From Frigoribacterium sp. Leaf415 (GTDB lineage: Bacteria > Actinomycetota > Actinomycetes > Actinomycetales > Microbacteriaceae), in NCBI RefSeq assembly GCF_001424645.1, contig NZ_LMQR01000001.1, forward strand, positions 2,802,621-2,866,620: a DNA stretch of 64,000 nucleotides, in the 5' to 3' direction. The translations under genes and the position numbers were made by a program. This document shows positions 35,482 to 44,765 of the stretch, piece after piece (position 1 is the stretch's first letter; every line of letters begins with the position of its first letter). The notes beneath the pieces are model-generated. The model saw nothing but the letters and a program-made list of their open reading frames with translations, searched no databases and had not been told where the DNA came from.

Positions 35482-37599
35482 ATGACCGACACCACCACGC
35501 CCAGCGAGACCGACCCGAGCCACGGGAGCGCCCGCCTGCGCCTGCGCACCGGTCAGCCCACGACCCCGATCAGTCCGACCCTCTACGGCCTGTTCCTCGA
35601 GGACATCAACTTCGGCTGCGACGGCGGCCTGTCCGCCAACCTCGTGAACAACTACAGCTTCGAGGGCGTCTACCTCACCAACGGCACACTGCCCTACGCT
35701 CCACTGGAGCTCATTCCCGACGGAGCACGCGAGCGCTTCGCGGCCATGGCCCCGGAGGACCTGCCCCTCGAGGCCACCACCCCCGCCGGACGGCACCGGG
35801 ACCAGCTTCGCCACTGGCGCCTCGAGGGCGGACGCCTCGAGTCCTCCCGGCTCGGAGCCGCCACGCCGGGGGCCTCGTTCGCACGGCTGCAGCTCGACGG
35901 CGGCCAGGCGACGCTCGAGAACCACGGCTACCCCGGCGGACGCCCCGGCATGGCCTTCGACACCGAGAGGCCGATGCTGCTGAGCCTGCTCCTCCGCACC
36001 GACGCCTTCGACGGAACACTCGAGGCCCGCCTCGTCGACACCGCCGGGACCGTCGTGGCCTCCGGAGCCCTTCACCAGGACGCCCCAGGATGGCATCAGT
36101 GCCAGGTCCGGCTCACCCCCGCCACCACCACGCTCGGCTCGCTGCAGCTCGTCCTCACCGGCTCAGGCACCGTCGACGTGGACGAGGTCCGACTCGTCCA
36201 CGAGGACCACTGGGGTGCAGGCGACCCGCGCTGGAGCCAGGGCCTGCTCCGCCGCGACCTCGTCGAGGCGCTCGGTGCGCTCAAACCGAGCTTCCTGCGA
36301 TTCCCCGGCGGCTGCATCGTCGAGGGCTGCGGCGACGGCAGCCACTTCGACTGGAAGAAGACCGTCGGCCCCCTCGTCACCCGCCGGGCCGAGTACAACC
36401 TCTGGGGTCAGGCACGCGAGGACGGCGACTACAGCCAGAGCAACCAGATCGGCTTCTACGAGTACTTCCTGCTGTGCGAGGACCTCGGCCTGGCACCGAT
36501 ACCGGTCGTCTGGGCCGGCGACAGCTGCCAGACGCGGCAGGACGAGCACCTGCCCCTCGAGAGCGCCGAGTTCGCAGCAGTGATCCAGGACGCCCTCGAC
36601 CTGATCGAGTGGGCGACCGGTGACGCCACGACGAACCACTGGGCAGCTCTGCGTGCTGCGGCCGGCCACCCCGAGCCGTTCCCGCTCGACCACCTCGGCA
36701 TCGGGAACGAGAACTTCGGGCCGGAATACCTGGCCCACTTCCAGCGGATCAAGGACGCCGTCGACAGAGCTCACCCCGGGCTGACCGTCATCGTCAACGG
36801 CGGGGTGATCCGGCCGGACGAGACGGCCGACCCTGCATGGGAGATCTACGGCGAGGACGAGAAGGTCCTGGTCGACGAGCACTTCTACAACTCACCGGCA
36901 TGGCTGTTCAACGCGACCGACCGCTACGACTCCTACCCGCGCGGTGGTGCCCGTCTCTTCCTCGGCGAATACGCCGCCTACCTCGGCTACGACCTCGGCG
37001 ACAGGCACCCCGCCGTCCCGGAGGACATGCTCGCGCCCGAGCCGAACACATGGCTCAGCGCACTCGCCGAAGCTGCGTTCCTCACCGGCGTCGAGCGCAA
37101 CGCCGACGTCGTCGCCTTCAGCTGCTACGCCCCGCTGCTCAACCTCGTCGAGAACGGGCAGTGGCCGCACTGCCTCATCGACTTCAGCCCGAGCCACGTC
37201 GTGCAGACCGCGAACTACTTCGTGCAGCAGCTGTTCGCCACCCGCGTCGGCGAGCACGTCGTGCCGCTCGACGGCGAATTGCCGGACGGTGTCTTCGCCT
37301 CCGCCACCCTCGGAGACGGGGTCCTGCACCTGAAACTGGTCTCGATCGGAGCGACCCCGGTCACGATCGCACTCGAGGTCGACGGAGCGCAGGACGGGGC
37401 AGCTGCCGGCACCGTGATCGGCGGCCGCCTCGACGCCGTCAACAGGCTCTCCTTCGACGGTGAGCCACGGATGGAGGTGGAGCCGCGGACAGTCGAGCTG
37501 CAGGTCCGCAACGGTTCAGTCGACGTGGTGCTCGAGCCCACCAGCGTGCTCGCCGTCTCGATCGCCACCGCGGCCCCCGCCCCCGCCCCCGCCGTATGA
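35482..37599 (+). CDS. Glycoside hydrolase family 51 alpha-L-arabinofuranosidase
   Basis: The 705-aa protein opens with SPTLYGLFLEDINFGCDGGL and has a carbohydrate-binding-like insertion near 110-240. The barrel shows LRFPGGCIVEGCG, the acid/base HLGIGNENFGPE and the nucleophile ARLFLGEYAAYLG, all hallmarks of GH51. It would release terminal arabinofuranose. It ends in an Ala-Pro repeat encoded by a GCCCCC tandem repeat (about 37571-37591). No signal peptide is seen. Confidence 0.9.
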   Translation: MTDTTTPSETDPSHGSARLRLRTGQPTTPISPTLYGLFLEDINFGCDGGLSANLVNNYSFEGVYLTNGTLPYAPLELIPDGARERFAAMAPEDLPLEATTPAGRHRDQLRHWRLEGGRLESSRLGAATPGASFARLQLDGGQATLENHGYPGGRPGMAFDTERPMLLSLLLRTDAFDGTLEARLVDTAGTVVASGALHQDAPGWHQCQVRLTPATTTLGSLQLVLTGSGTVDVDEVRLVHEDHWGAGDPRWSQGLLRRDLVEALGALKPSFLRFPGGCIVEGCGDGSHFDWKKTVGPLVTRRAEYNLWGQAREDGDYSQSNQIGFYEYFLLCEDLGLAPIPVVWAGDSCQTRQDEHLPLESAEFAAVIQDALDLIEWATGDATTNHWAALRAAAGHPEPFPLDHLGIGNENFGPEYLAHFQRIKDAVDRAHPGLTVIVNGGVIRPDETADPAWEIYGEDEKVLVDEHFYNSPAWLFNATDRYDSYPRGGARLFLGEYAAYLGYDLGDRHPAVPEDMLAPEPNTWLSALAEAAFLTGVERNADVVAFSCYAPLLNLVENGQWPHCLIDFSPSHVVQTANYFVQQLFATRVGEHVVPLDGELPDGVFASATLGDGVLHLKLVSIGATPVTIALEVDGAQDGAAAGTVIGGRLDAVNRLSFDGEPRMEVEPRTVELQVRNGSVDVVLEPTSVLAVSIATAAPAPAPAV

Positions 37600-37652
37600 A
37601 CCCTGACGAACCTCGAACTGCACACCCCGCACGACCAGTGAGGAAAACACCC

Positions 37653-40600
37653 ATGACGAATCCCGACTCCGGCCTGATCGGTCCCGAGGCCGGTGTGGTC
37701 TCGTACCGCCGCCTCCCGATGACTGCGATCCGACGCGCGCCCGATCTCGACCTCGACGGGCGCTGGTCCTTCCAGCTCCTCCCGTCCTGGGACGCAGAGC
37801 TGTCCAGTTCCTGGGACGAGGTGACGGTGCCCGAGCTGTGGACCATGCGCGAGGCGATCGACCGCCCGCACTACACCAACATCACGATGCCGTTCGATCT
37901 GGTTCCCCCGCACGTCCCGAGTGCGAACCCAACAGGGGTCTACCGCCGGTCGTTCGATCTCGGCGAAGTCGGGGAGGACCGGATCGTCCTCCACGTCGGC
38001 GCGGCGGAAGGCTACCTCCAGGTGCGCGTGAACGGAAAGCTCGCCGGTGAGAGCACCGACTCGCACCTCGAAGCAGAGTTCGACATCACGGACGACGTGC
38101 GCGACGGCACGAACGACATCGAGCTCCGCGTCGCGAAGTGGTCCATGTTCACCTACCTCGAAGATCAGGACCAGTGGTGGCAGTCGGGTCTGAGCCGGGC
38201 GGTGAAGCTCCACCGGACGGCACGCGTGCGACTCCAGGACGTCACGGTCGTCGCCGACTACGACTTCGACACCCAGCTCAGCGCCGCCCGGATCGTCGCC
38301 ACGGTCAGCGGCGCGGAAGAGAGCTTCGAGAAGACGCACTCGGTCCGAGTGACCCTGGCGGGAAGCGCCCACGAAGGCCCCGTCGGTTCACGTCGGACGG
38401 CTCAGACAATCCCCGTCAGCTCTCCTGACCGCAGCCGACGCCCGGAGGCCTTCATCCCTGACGGGGTCATGGACTTGATGAGCCTGCACGCAGCGAAGGC
38501 TCCCATGGCGCCCGCAGCGGCCGCTGCCGCTGCCGCGTCGCACGCGGCGATGCATCCCGCCGAACGCCCCGGAGCTGCGATCTTCGAGCTGACCGAACTC
38601 GACATCGAGCCCTGGTCGGCCGAGACGCCCCACTTGGAGACCATCCTCGTCGAGCTCCTCGACCTGGACGGCCGCATCGTGGACAGCACCGAGATCCGGA
38701 CGGGCTTCCGGCGAGTCGAGATCGTCGGACGGGATCTGCTCGTGAACGGCCGCCGAATCTGGATCCAGGGAGTCAACCGCCACGATTTCGAACCGGAGAC
38801 CGGCCGTGTGCTCCGTCGCGAGGACTACCTCGCTGACCTGTCGCTGCTCAAGCGCTTCAACTTCAACGCCGTGCGCACGTCGCACTATCCCAACGACCCG
38901 GTGTTCCTGGATCTCTGTGACGAGCTCGGCTTCTACGTCTTCGACGAGGCCGACATCGAAGGTCACGCCTTCATGGATCTGCTCAGCAACGACCACCGCT
39001 ACCTCGAGGCGTTCGTCGACCGCGTGTCCCGCATGGTGATCCGCGACAAGAACCACCCCTCAGTGATCGCCTGGTCCCTGGGAAACGAGACCGGCTACGG
39101 GGTCAACCACGATGCGGCGGCCGCCTGGGTCCGCGGCTACGACCCCACCCGGCCGCTGCACTACGAAGGAGCGATCGCAGCCGACTGGCACGGGGGACGT
39201 GCCGCCACCGACATCGTCTGCCCCATGTATCCGCCGATCTCGGCCCTCGAGGCTTTCTCCGCGCATCCAGAAGCAGACCGACCGCTCATCATGTGCGAGT
39301 ACGCATACTCCCAGGGCAACTCCACCGGAGGTCTCGCGGACTACTGGCGCTCCATCGAGTCCCTCCCCGGCGTGCAAGGCGGCTTCATCTGGGAGTTCAA
39401 AGACCACGCGCTCGACATCGACGGAGACCGCCATTACCGATACGGGGGCGACTTCGGCGACGAACCGAACGACGGCCCCATCGTGCTGAACGGAATCGTC
39501 TTCGCCGACGGCACACCCAAACCGGCGCTCTACGAGGCCCGAGGACTCTTCAGCCCCGTGCGCATCGTCTCCCACATCCAGGACGCGCTCGGCGGGAGCC
39601 TGCAGGTCCTGAACCGCCAGACCTTCGCCGACCTGTCCTCCCTCCGATTCGCTCTCGTCGTCGAGACGACGGACGGCCCGACCGAACGCTTCGCGGTGCA
39701 CGCGGAGGCCGATGCCGGAGAAACAGCGACCATCGAGGTGCCACAGGCTGTGCGCGCAGCACTCGGTGACGACGACGCGCTCGCCCTCACCCTCGACGTC
39801 TCGACAGCACACGACACCGTGTGGGCCGAGGCCGGAAACGTCCTCGCACAACACCAGCTGACCCTCACACGAGACACGCCGAGCCCTGCCACGCCGTCCT
39901 CGGTCGGCCGTCCCGTCGGAGCCGACGGTCGATTCGTGCACTCCCTGCTGGCGGCAGCCCCGCGGCTAAACCTCTGGCGCGCCTTGGTCGACAACGACAC
40001 GTCCTTCTTCCTGGACCAGCGATTCGTCCGGACGGGCTTCTTCGAGCTGACGGAGGAGTCGGTGTCGGTCGAGGACGTGCCGAGTGGCGCGGTCCTCATC
40101 CGCACCCGCTACCGCACCGCTTTCAGCGAGGAGGTGGTCCATGCCCAGCGGATCACCCAGGTAGCTGCCGATGAATTCGACTTCGTCGAGAGCGTCCAGC
40201 TGCCCGAGGGCACGGCAGACGGACTACGGGTGGGCGTCGAGTTCGAACTAGCCGGCACCTTCGACGACCTCGAGTGGGTCGGCCTCGGACCGTGGGAGAA
40301 CTATCCCGATCGCCAGTCCTCGGCGTTGCTCGGCCGGTGGACCTCCACGATCGACGACGCAGCGGTGCCCTACGTGCTCCCGCAGGAGAACGGCGGGCGG
40401 GGCGACGTCCGAACAATGCGTCTCACCGGGCCCGCTGGAGAGGTGACCACGACACACGATTCACCCCTGCAGCTCACCGTGTCCCGTCACACCACCCAGG
40501 AACTCGAAGCGGCCACACATTGGTGGAAGCTGCCCGCGAGCCGAAAGACGATCGTGCAGCTCGACATCGCGCACCGGGGACTGGGAACGGCGCAGTTGGG

Positions 40601-40688
40601 CCCGGACACCCCCCGGGAGTTCCGACTGTCCGAGCTCGAGTACCGCTGGTCATGGCGCCTCCACCTGCGGGCGGCAGCGAGTTCCTGA
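37653..40688 (+). CDS. LacZ-type glycoside hydrolase family 2 beta-galactosidase
   Basis: The ATG at 37653, preceded by GAGGAAAAC, gives 1,011 aa; an in-frame ATG at 37596 overlapping GH51 is less likely. Visible LacZ features are the jelly roll (GVYRRSFDLGE), QGVNRHDFEPETG, the acid/base WSLGNETGYG, the nucleophile IMCEYAYSQGNS and a C-terminal domain 5 (GPWENYPDR). An alanine-rich insertion (about 38494-38565) interrupts the domain before the barrel. It would cleave terminal beta-galactose in the cytoplasm. Confidence 0.92.
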   Translation: MTNPDSGLIGPEAGVVSYRRLPMTAIRRAPDLDLDGRWSFQLLPSWDAELSSSWDEVTVPELWTMREAIDRPHYTNITMPFDLVPPHVPSANPTGVYRRSFDLGEVGEDRIVLHVGAAEGYLQVRVNGKLAGESTDSHLEAEFDITDDVRDGTNDIELRVAKWSMFTYLEDQDQWWQSGLSRAVKLHRTARVRLQDVTVVADYDFDTQLSAARIVATVSGAEESFEKTHSVRVTLAGSAHEGPVGSRRTAQTIPVSSPDRSRRPEAFIPDGVMDLMSLHAAKAPMAPAAAAAAAASHAAMHPAERPGAAIFELTELDIEPWSAETPHLETILVELLDLDGRIVDSTEIRTGFRRVEIVGRDLLVNGRRIWIQGVNRHDFEPETGRVLRREDYLADLSLLKRFNFNAVRTSHYPNDPVFLDLCDELGFYVFDEADIEGHAFMDLLSNDHRYLEAFVDRVSRMVIRDKNHPSVIAWSLGNETGYGVNHDAAAAWVRGYDPTRPLHYEGAIAADWHGGRAATDIVCPMYPPISALEAFSAHPEADRPLIMCEYAYSQGNSTGGLADYWRSIESLPGVQGGFIWEFKDHALDIDGDRHYRYGGDFGDEPNDGPIVLNGIVFADGTPKPALYEARGLFSPVRIVSHIQDALGGSLQVLNRQTFADLSSLRFALVVETTDGPTERFAVHAEADAGETATIEVPQAVRAALGDDDALALTLDVSTAHDTVWAEAGNVLAQHQLTLTRDTPSPATPSSVGRPVGADGRFVHSLLAAAPRLNLWRALVDNDTSFFLDQRFVRTGFFELTEESVSVEDVPSGAVLIRTRYRTAFSEEVVHAQRITQVAADEFDFVESVQLPEGTADGLRVGVEFELAGTFDDLEWVGLGPWENYPDRQSSALLGRWTSTIDDAAVPYVLPQENGGRGDVRTMRLTGPAGEVTTTHDSPLQLTVSRHTTQELEAATHWWKLPASRKTIVQLDIAHRGLGTAQLGPDTPREFRLSELEYRWSWRLHLRAAASS

Positions 40689-40774
40689 AGCCACTCCGGC
40701 ACTCGGGAGCATCCCGACACGACCACCACCCGGTGGCCGCCAATCCGACGAATCAACTGAGCCAGGAGCGCATC

Positions 40775-41758
40775 GTGTCAGCACAACGCCGAATCCCGAC
40801 CACCATCTCGCCTGAAGCACAAGCGATCCTCAGATCGGTCCACGAGCGTCCTGCGCTGCCGACCCCTGGCCCGACTGACGCGGAAGGCTGGGCCGTGCTC
40901 GAGGCTGCGGCTGCTCTCACGGACCCTGAGGTGCTGGAGACGATGGCCATGTCCACCGTCGGAGCCGTTCCATCCGACGAGCAGGTCGACCTCGTCGATC
41001 GCACCATCGACGAGGCGACGTTCATCGTCGCCACGCCAGTGTCCTTGGCGTCAGACGACTCGCGAGTCCTGCTGAACATCCACGGAGGAGGTTTCACCTT
41101 CGGCGGCGGTGCGACTGCTCGACGGTCGACCCAGCTCGTAGCAGCGAACATGGGCCTCCGCACCTGGGGTATGGACTACCGGCAGCTGCCGCACCACCCT
41201 TTCCCGGCCGGGCTCGACGACTGCCTGGCTGTCTATCGTGCGCTCCTGGAGAGCCATGCACCTGAGGACGTTGTCGTCATGGGGCAGTCCGGTGGTGCGA
41301 ATCTCGCCGCTGCCCTGATGCTGCGCGCGAGGGAGGAGGGGCTTGCCCTGCCCGCGGGGCTCGGGCTGGTCTCGCCGCCCACGGACTTCACGTTCCAGGG
41401 CGAGACCTGGTACACCAACGATGAAGGAACGACACCAGACGGCTTCGCCCGCATGCTCGCGTTGTACCAGGGCGACTACCCGGCGGAGCACCGGTACATC
41501 TCTCCGCTCTTCGGTGAGTACGACGCCAGCTTTCCTCCGACGATCATCACCTCCGGCACCCGCGACATGCTCCTCTCGGACGCCGTTCGTTTCCATCGGA
41601 AGCTCGTGAACGCCGGCGTGACGACTGAGCTGCACGTCTGGGAAGGGGCGCCACATGGCTTCTTCATGGGGCTGGCACCTGAGGACCGCGAGCACGTGGG
41701 ACAGGTGCGTTCATTCCTCCACGCTCAACTCCGGTCAGGAGGGCCTGTCGGTCTATAG
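40775..41758 (+). CDS. HSL-type alpha/beta hydrolase (esterase)
   Basis: The GTG at 40775 follows GCCAGGAG and gives 327 aa. The oxyanion-hole motif HGGGFTFGGG, nucleophile elbow GQSGGAN, acidic residue in SGTRDML and catalytic His in EGAPHGFFMG mark the hormone-sensitive-lipase group. Such enzymes remove acetyl or similar short acyl groups. As the last gene of the sugar cluster it may deacylate the glycoside or its aglycone. A hairpin follows it. Confidence 0.88.
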   Translation: MSAQRRIPTTISPEAQAILRSVHERPALPTPGPTDAEGWAVLEAAAALTDPEVLETMAMSTVGAVPSDEQVDLVDRTIDEATFIVATPVSLASDDSRVLLNIHGGGFTFGGGATARRSTQLVAANMGLRTWGMDYRQLPHHPFPAGLDDCLAVYRALLESHAPEDVVVMGQSGGANLAAALMLRAREEGLALPAGLGLVSPPTDFTFQGETWYTNDEGTTPDGFARMLALYQGDYPAEHRYISPLFGEYDASFPPTIITSGTRDMLLSDAVRFHRKLVNAGVTTELHVWEGAPHGFFMGLAPEDREHVGQVRSFLHAQLRSGGPVGL

Positions 41759-41771
41759 ACGCATCGTGATG

Positions 41772-41792
41772 TGGCAGGGGCACTGCCTGCCA
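41772..41792. terminator. Hairpin after the esterase gene
   Basis: TGGCAGG (41772-41778) pairs with CCTGCCA (41786-41792) around a 7-base loop, 13 bp after the esterase stop. It could end transcription of the sugar cluster. There is no T-run. Confidence 0.4.
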
Positions 41793-41917
41793 TCGGCACG
41801 GACTTCGAGGAGGTCGCGAGCAACGGCGATGCTCGGAGCGACAAGACGCTTCGACCGAACCGCCTGCTCGCGTCATGGGTCCCACCTCGAGTGGCCACAA
41901 CTCGGTGAGAAGGCGAG

Positions 41918-41990
41918 TGGCAGCTCACATGAGAAGAGACCGTACTTACGGGAGCCGTGTGGCAGGTTCACATGAGAAGTCACACTAATC
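41918..41990. repeat. Two direct repeats beside a transposon end
   Basis: TCACATGAGAAG occurs at 41925-41936 and 41968-41979, 43 bp apart, each preceded by GGCAG. They stop just before the Tn7-like end at 41997. They do not match the GACAA sites of the other three-site ends and may belong to a different element. The stretch 41793-41917 shows no gene. Confidence 0.45.
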
Positions 41991-41996
41991 ATCTCT

Positions 41997-42084
41997 TGTG
42001 TCGTCTGCGACTTAGTTTGGCGAAATGCCGCCTAGATTGTCGCTTTCGACAAAAGGCGACACTCTGACCTGCAGTTGAGCGGGC
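41997..42084. repeat. Second copy of the overlapping-site Tn7-like end
   Basis: Starting at TGTGTCGTC, this copy aligns over its whole length with 7517-7602: CGAAATGC, then TTGTCGCTTTCG, then TCTGA and TGCAGTTGAGCG are all shared in order and spacing. Orientation is the same as at 7517. Unlike the junctions at 7.5 and 48.67 kb, no matching three-site end lies immediately to its left. Confidence 0.75.
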
Positions 42085-42262
42085 AAAGTCTTCGACCTCC
42101 GGTGCCCCATGAACAGTCGGTCGTTGACCACCGGCGGAGGGTAGTCACTCCACACAGCTAGGAGGCACCGGCTGCCGTTCGGCAAATCACCCGATACCTG
42201 TCCCGCCTGCGCCCTCCTGCGGTGGACGCGCCTCCTGCACTACATCCGAGACCGGAAGCTCA

Positions 42263-42664
42263 TTGAAGTCGAAGTGTTCCCTTCTGGGAGTCAGTTTTTC
42301 CAAGCACATATGCCGAGAGCCTCAACTCGAATTGCAGACCTTCGACCAGAGATCTCCCCTCATACGCTCTCTACGAAGGGGCGGCCACGTACAGGACAAT
42401 AGGATCAGCGACGAGGTTGTGAACGACGTTGTCAAGCTGCGGCTCGGGGCAGCAGGTATGGACCCAACCAAGTTCGTCGCTCCCTCCCTGCGTTCAGGGT
42501 TCATCACTGAATCCCTCGCCGCTGGGCATGCGTACCGGGCCGTCAAGCTTCAGACAGACCACCTCAGCAGCGTGGCGCTGGAGGCATATGAACGCGACGA
42601 TGACTGCTCACATGCCAACCCCATCCTCTACCTTGGCATGCAAAGGAGTCAACCGAACCAGTAG
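42263..42664 (+). pseudogene. Tyrosine recombinase remnant (C-terminal part)
   Basis: The 133-codon frame resembles only the last third of a phage-type integrase. RISDEVVNDVVKLRLGAAG leads to APSLRSGFITESL (the HxxR box with His replaced by Pro), then LQTDHLSSVALEAYERDD (the late His and possible Tyr). The first catalytic Arg and the N-terminal domains are absent, so it cannot be active alone. It lies 180 bp inside the transposon end at 41997. The preceding 42085-42262 shows no gene. Confidence 0.6.
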
Positions 42665-42787
42665 CGGTCCCCATCGGTGATTTGGATAGGTAGTAAGAAG
42701 TATGCTGCCAATACGAAGTCTCCATCCAAGGTAGCGATTCATGTGTAAACCGTGCCAGGAGTGGGGCGACTAGGGGAGGGGCTGACA

Positions 42788-44185
42788 ATGGAGCTCGGAG
42801 ACGGCGCAAAAAGGAGTACTGATTCTCGATCCGGGGCAACATCTGGCCCTCAGGATGCTGGTAAAAAACCAACCCAAGAACACGCGCTGTCTGAGACCAC
42901 TAGGGTGCAAGGCCTTGGTGACATTACGACAACACTTTTCTTGATTAGCGCCTCTACGTCTGACTCGCTAAAGCCTGGAACGCTCGGTCAGACGATCGGT
43001 GTTCGAGATGTCATCGTCGGACTGCCTGTACTCCACTGGCAAATGGAAACAGATGAAACTCGCGGGCACGACGTCCATGTGATGTCAGGTGCCGGTTACC
43101 TGCAAAGTGTCGCGCTAGGGGCTACAGAACTAGAAGACGAAGCTTTTCCGATGACGGGGGATCGGGTAGATGGCATTGGGTTCCACGTAAACCGGGAAGC
43201 CATCCGCCTGGTGTCGCACACGAAAAACTTGGGGCTGCTAGGTGCGTTCGAGTTTCCAATTGACAGGAGGCTCGCTTATTTCCTCAGTCTTAGCGAGACT
43301 CTTTCCGTAGTCGTTTCAACCCCCAAGACCTCCTACGTCGCAACTATTACTAACAATGGACTGCCGAGAGTCTCGGTGCATGATGGTGGTGTGCACATGT
43401 CGACTCTAATCAATGTGATTGGCAAGTCGGATAAATGGGTTCCAACGCACGTAGGAAACATGAGTTTGCTCGCCGGAGAGGCAGCCTATGCTGACCATCA
43501 CGAGCGAACCTATGTGGCACGCAGGGATTACGAAGATATCCCGAATCGAATCTCGAAGGGCAATACCTGCATCGCCTGCGGTGCGGTGGGTGATAGCCGT
43601 GAACATTGCCTACCCAAGTGGATCGCTAAGGATCAGGGGGTCGAGCCTGTCATCGCCCCGTTGTTTTGTATAGACTGCAATGCATACTTCGGCAACGAAC
43701 TGGAAGTCCCGGTCTCCGCGTCATACCGCGACGAAAGGTTCGCGGACTACGTGTGCTCTGAGACGTTTGTTCGGTGGGCCATCAAGACAAGCCTTACGCT
43801 CTCGGCCGCGTCGGACGTCCGAATCGCCGACGAATGGATGAGGAGTCTCCGAAGCGGACTGACGCCGCCGGGCTTTCAGGTCTTCGTCGTCACGGGCGTG
43901 AATAGTGAGCCCGGGTACACTTTCTCGGTGACGCAATTCTCGCGTGCAGCTCGGGATGACGGGCACTTTTTATTTTCCTTCGCTATACCAAACCTAGCGT
44001 TTATAGTTCTCAGGTACAATAAGGATCTAGCGGCGGACGGGATGTCAAGGATTTGGCCTTCGTCAGTCGCGGGCAAAGCAGTTGCAACCTTAGATCTTCC
44101 AGGAATCTACGAAGATCTGTTTACAAGCATGACTGGCCACAGACTCGAGCGGACTCCGACGACCTTGAGGCGTAAAAAGTCATAG
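42788..44185 (+). CDS. HNH-motif protein of unknown function
   Basis: The ATG at 42788, preceded by GGGGAGGGG, gives 465 aa. The first 240 residues are unrecognised beta-rich sequence. Then comes an HNH-type zinc-binding nuclease pattern: NTCIACGAVGDSREHCLPKW, later FCIDCNAYFGNELE. Two CxxC pairs and the EH-x2-P-x-W core are intact. The remaining 150 residues are unassigned. The gene is clearly less GC-rich than the sugar cluster before it, which suggests a different origin. A DNA-cutting defence role is plausible. Confidence 0.7.
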   Translation: MELGDGAKRSTDSRSGATSGPQDAGKKPTQEHALSETTRVQGLGDITTTLFLISASTSDSLKPGTLGQTIGVRDVIVGLPVLHWQMETDETRGHDVHVMSGAGYLQSVALGATELEDEAFPMTGDRVDGIGFHVNREAIRLVSHTKNLGLLGAFEFPIDRRLAYFLSLSETLSVVVSTPKTSYVATITNNGLPRVSVHDGGVHMSTLINVIGKSDKWVPTHVGNMSLLAGEAAYADHHERTYVARRDYEDIPNRISKGNTCIACGAVGDSREHCLPKWIAKDQGVEPVIAPLFCIDCNAYFGNELEVPVSASYRDERFADYVCSETFVRWAIKTSLTLSAASDVRIADEWMRSLRSGLTPPGFQVFVVTGVNSEPGYTFSVTQFSRAARDDGHFLFSFAIPNLAFIVLRYNKDLAADGMSRIWPSSVAGKAVATLDLPGIYEDLFTSMTGHRLERTPTTLRRKKS

Positions 44186-44765
44186 GGGCGGACGAGGGCC
44201 TGGTTATTATCTAGCCTATGAAGATTCTATCCTTCTGGAAGGATGGCCATAGTGCCTAAGCCCCATCCGGGAGAGTTTCGCCGCGACGTCGTGTTCGTCG
44301 TACGCAAGCACGAAGCGCCGACGTCCTAGTTCAAGAAGGAATCCAGGACCATTGAAGGAAGGTTCAGGCTGAGAATTCTTAGAAGCCTGGCCGCCGTCGT
44401 TTAGTGCCAAGCCTGATTAGGTGCCACGTCGGCATCTTGACATGCGAACGGAGGGGCGGCCGGTTGCAAGTGGCCGTGACGCCAACACACCCCGGGCACG
44501 ATGAGGGCCGAGGGTTGCGGACCGAATTGTTGACTGCGCGACAGCGCGCGCCTATGACTTGGGAGAGTCCTGATCGGTATCGCGATCGTATGACCATGTA
44601 GGTCCGCCGGGAATCGCCGACGCCGTGGCTGGTGCGACAGGATGGCACGGGCCTAATGGTTTCGACTCGATTGGCCACCGCCTCCTCGCCTGGCTCGATG
44701 ACAGCTCGTGCTTGATTCGGACACCTGGGAGGACAAGATTTTGAGCCGGCTACCGCCGGACCCTG
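44186..44765. other. 580-bp stretch without a convincing gene
   Basis: Only one short minus-strand frame (44216-44410, 64 codons, with NGPGFLLELGRRRFVLAYDE) looks faintly protein-like, with no ribosome-binding site or family. No repeats or transposon sites were noticed. It may be the eroded remains of a gene. Confidence 0.3.
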
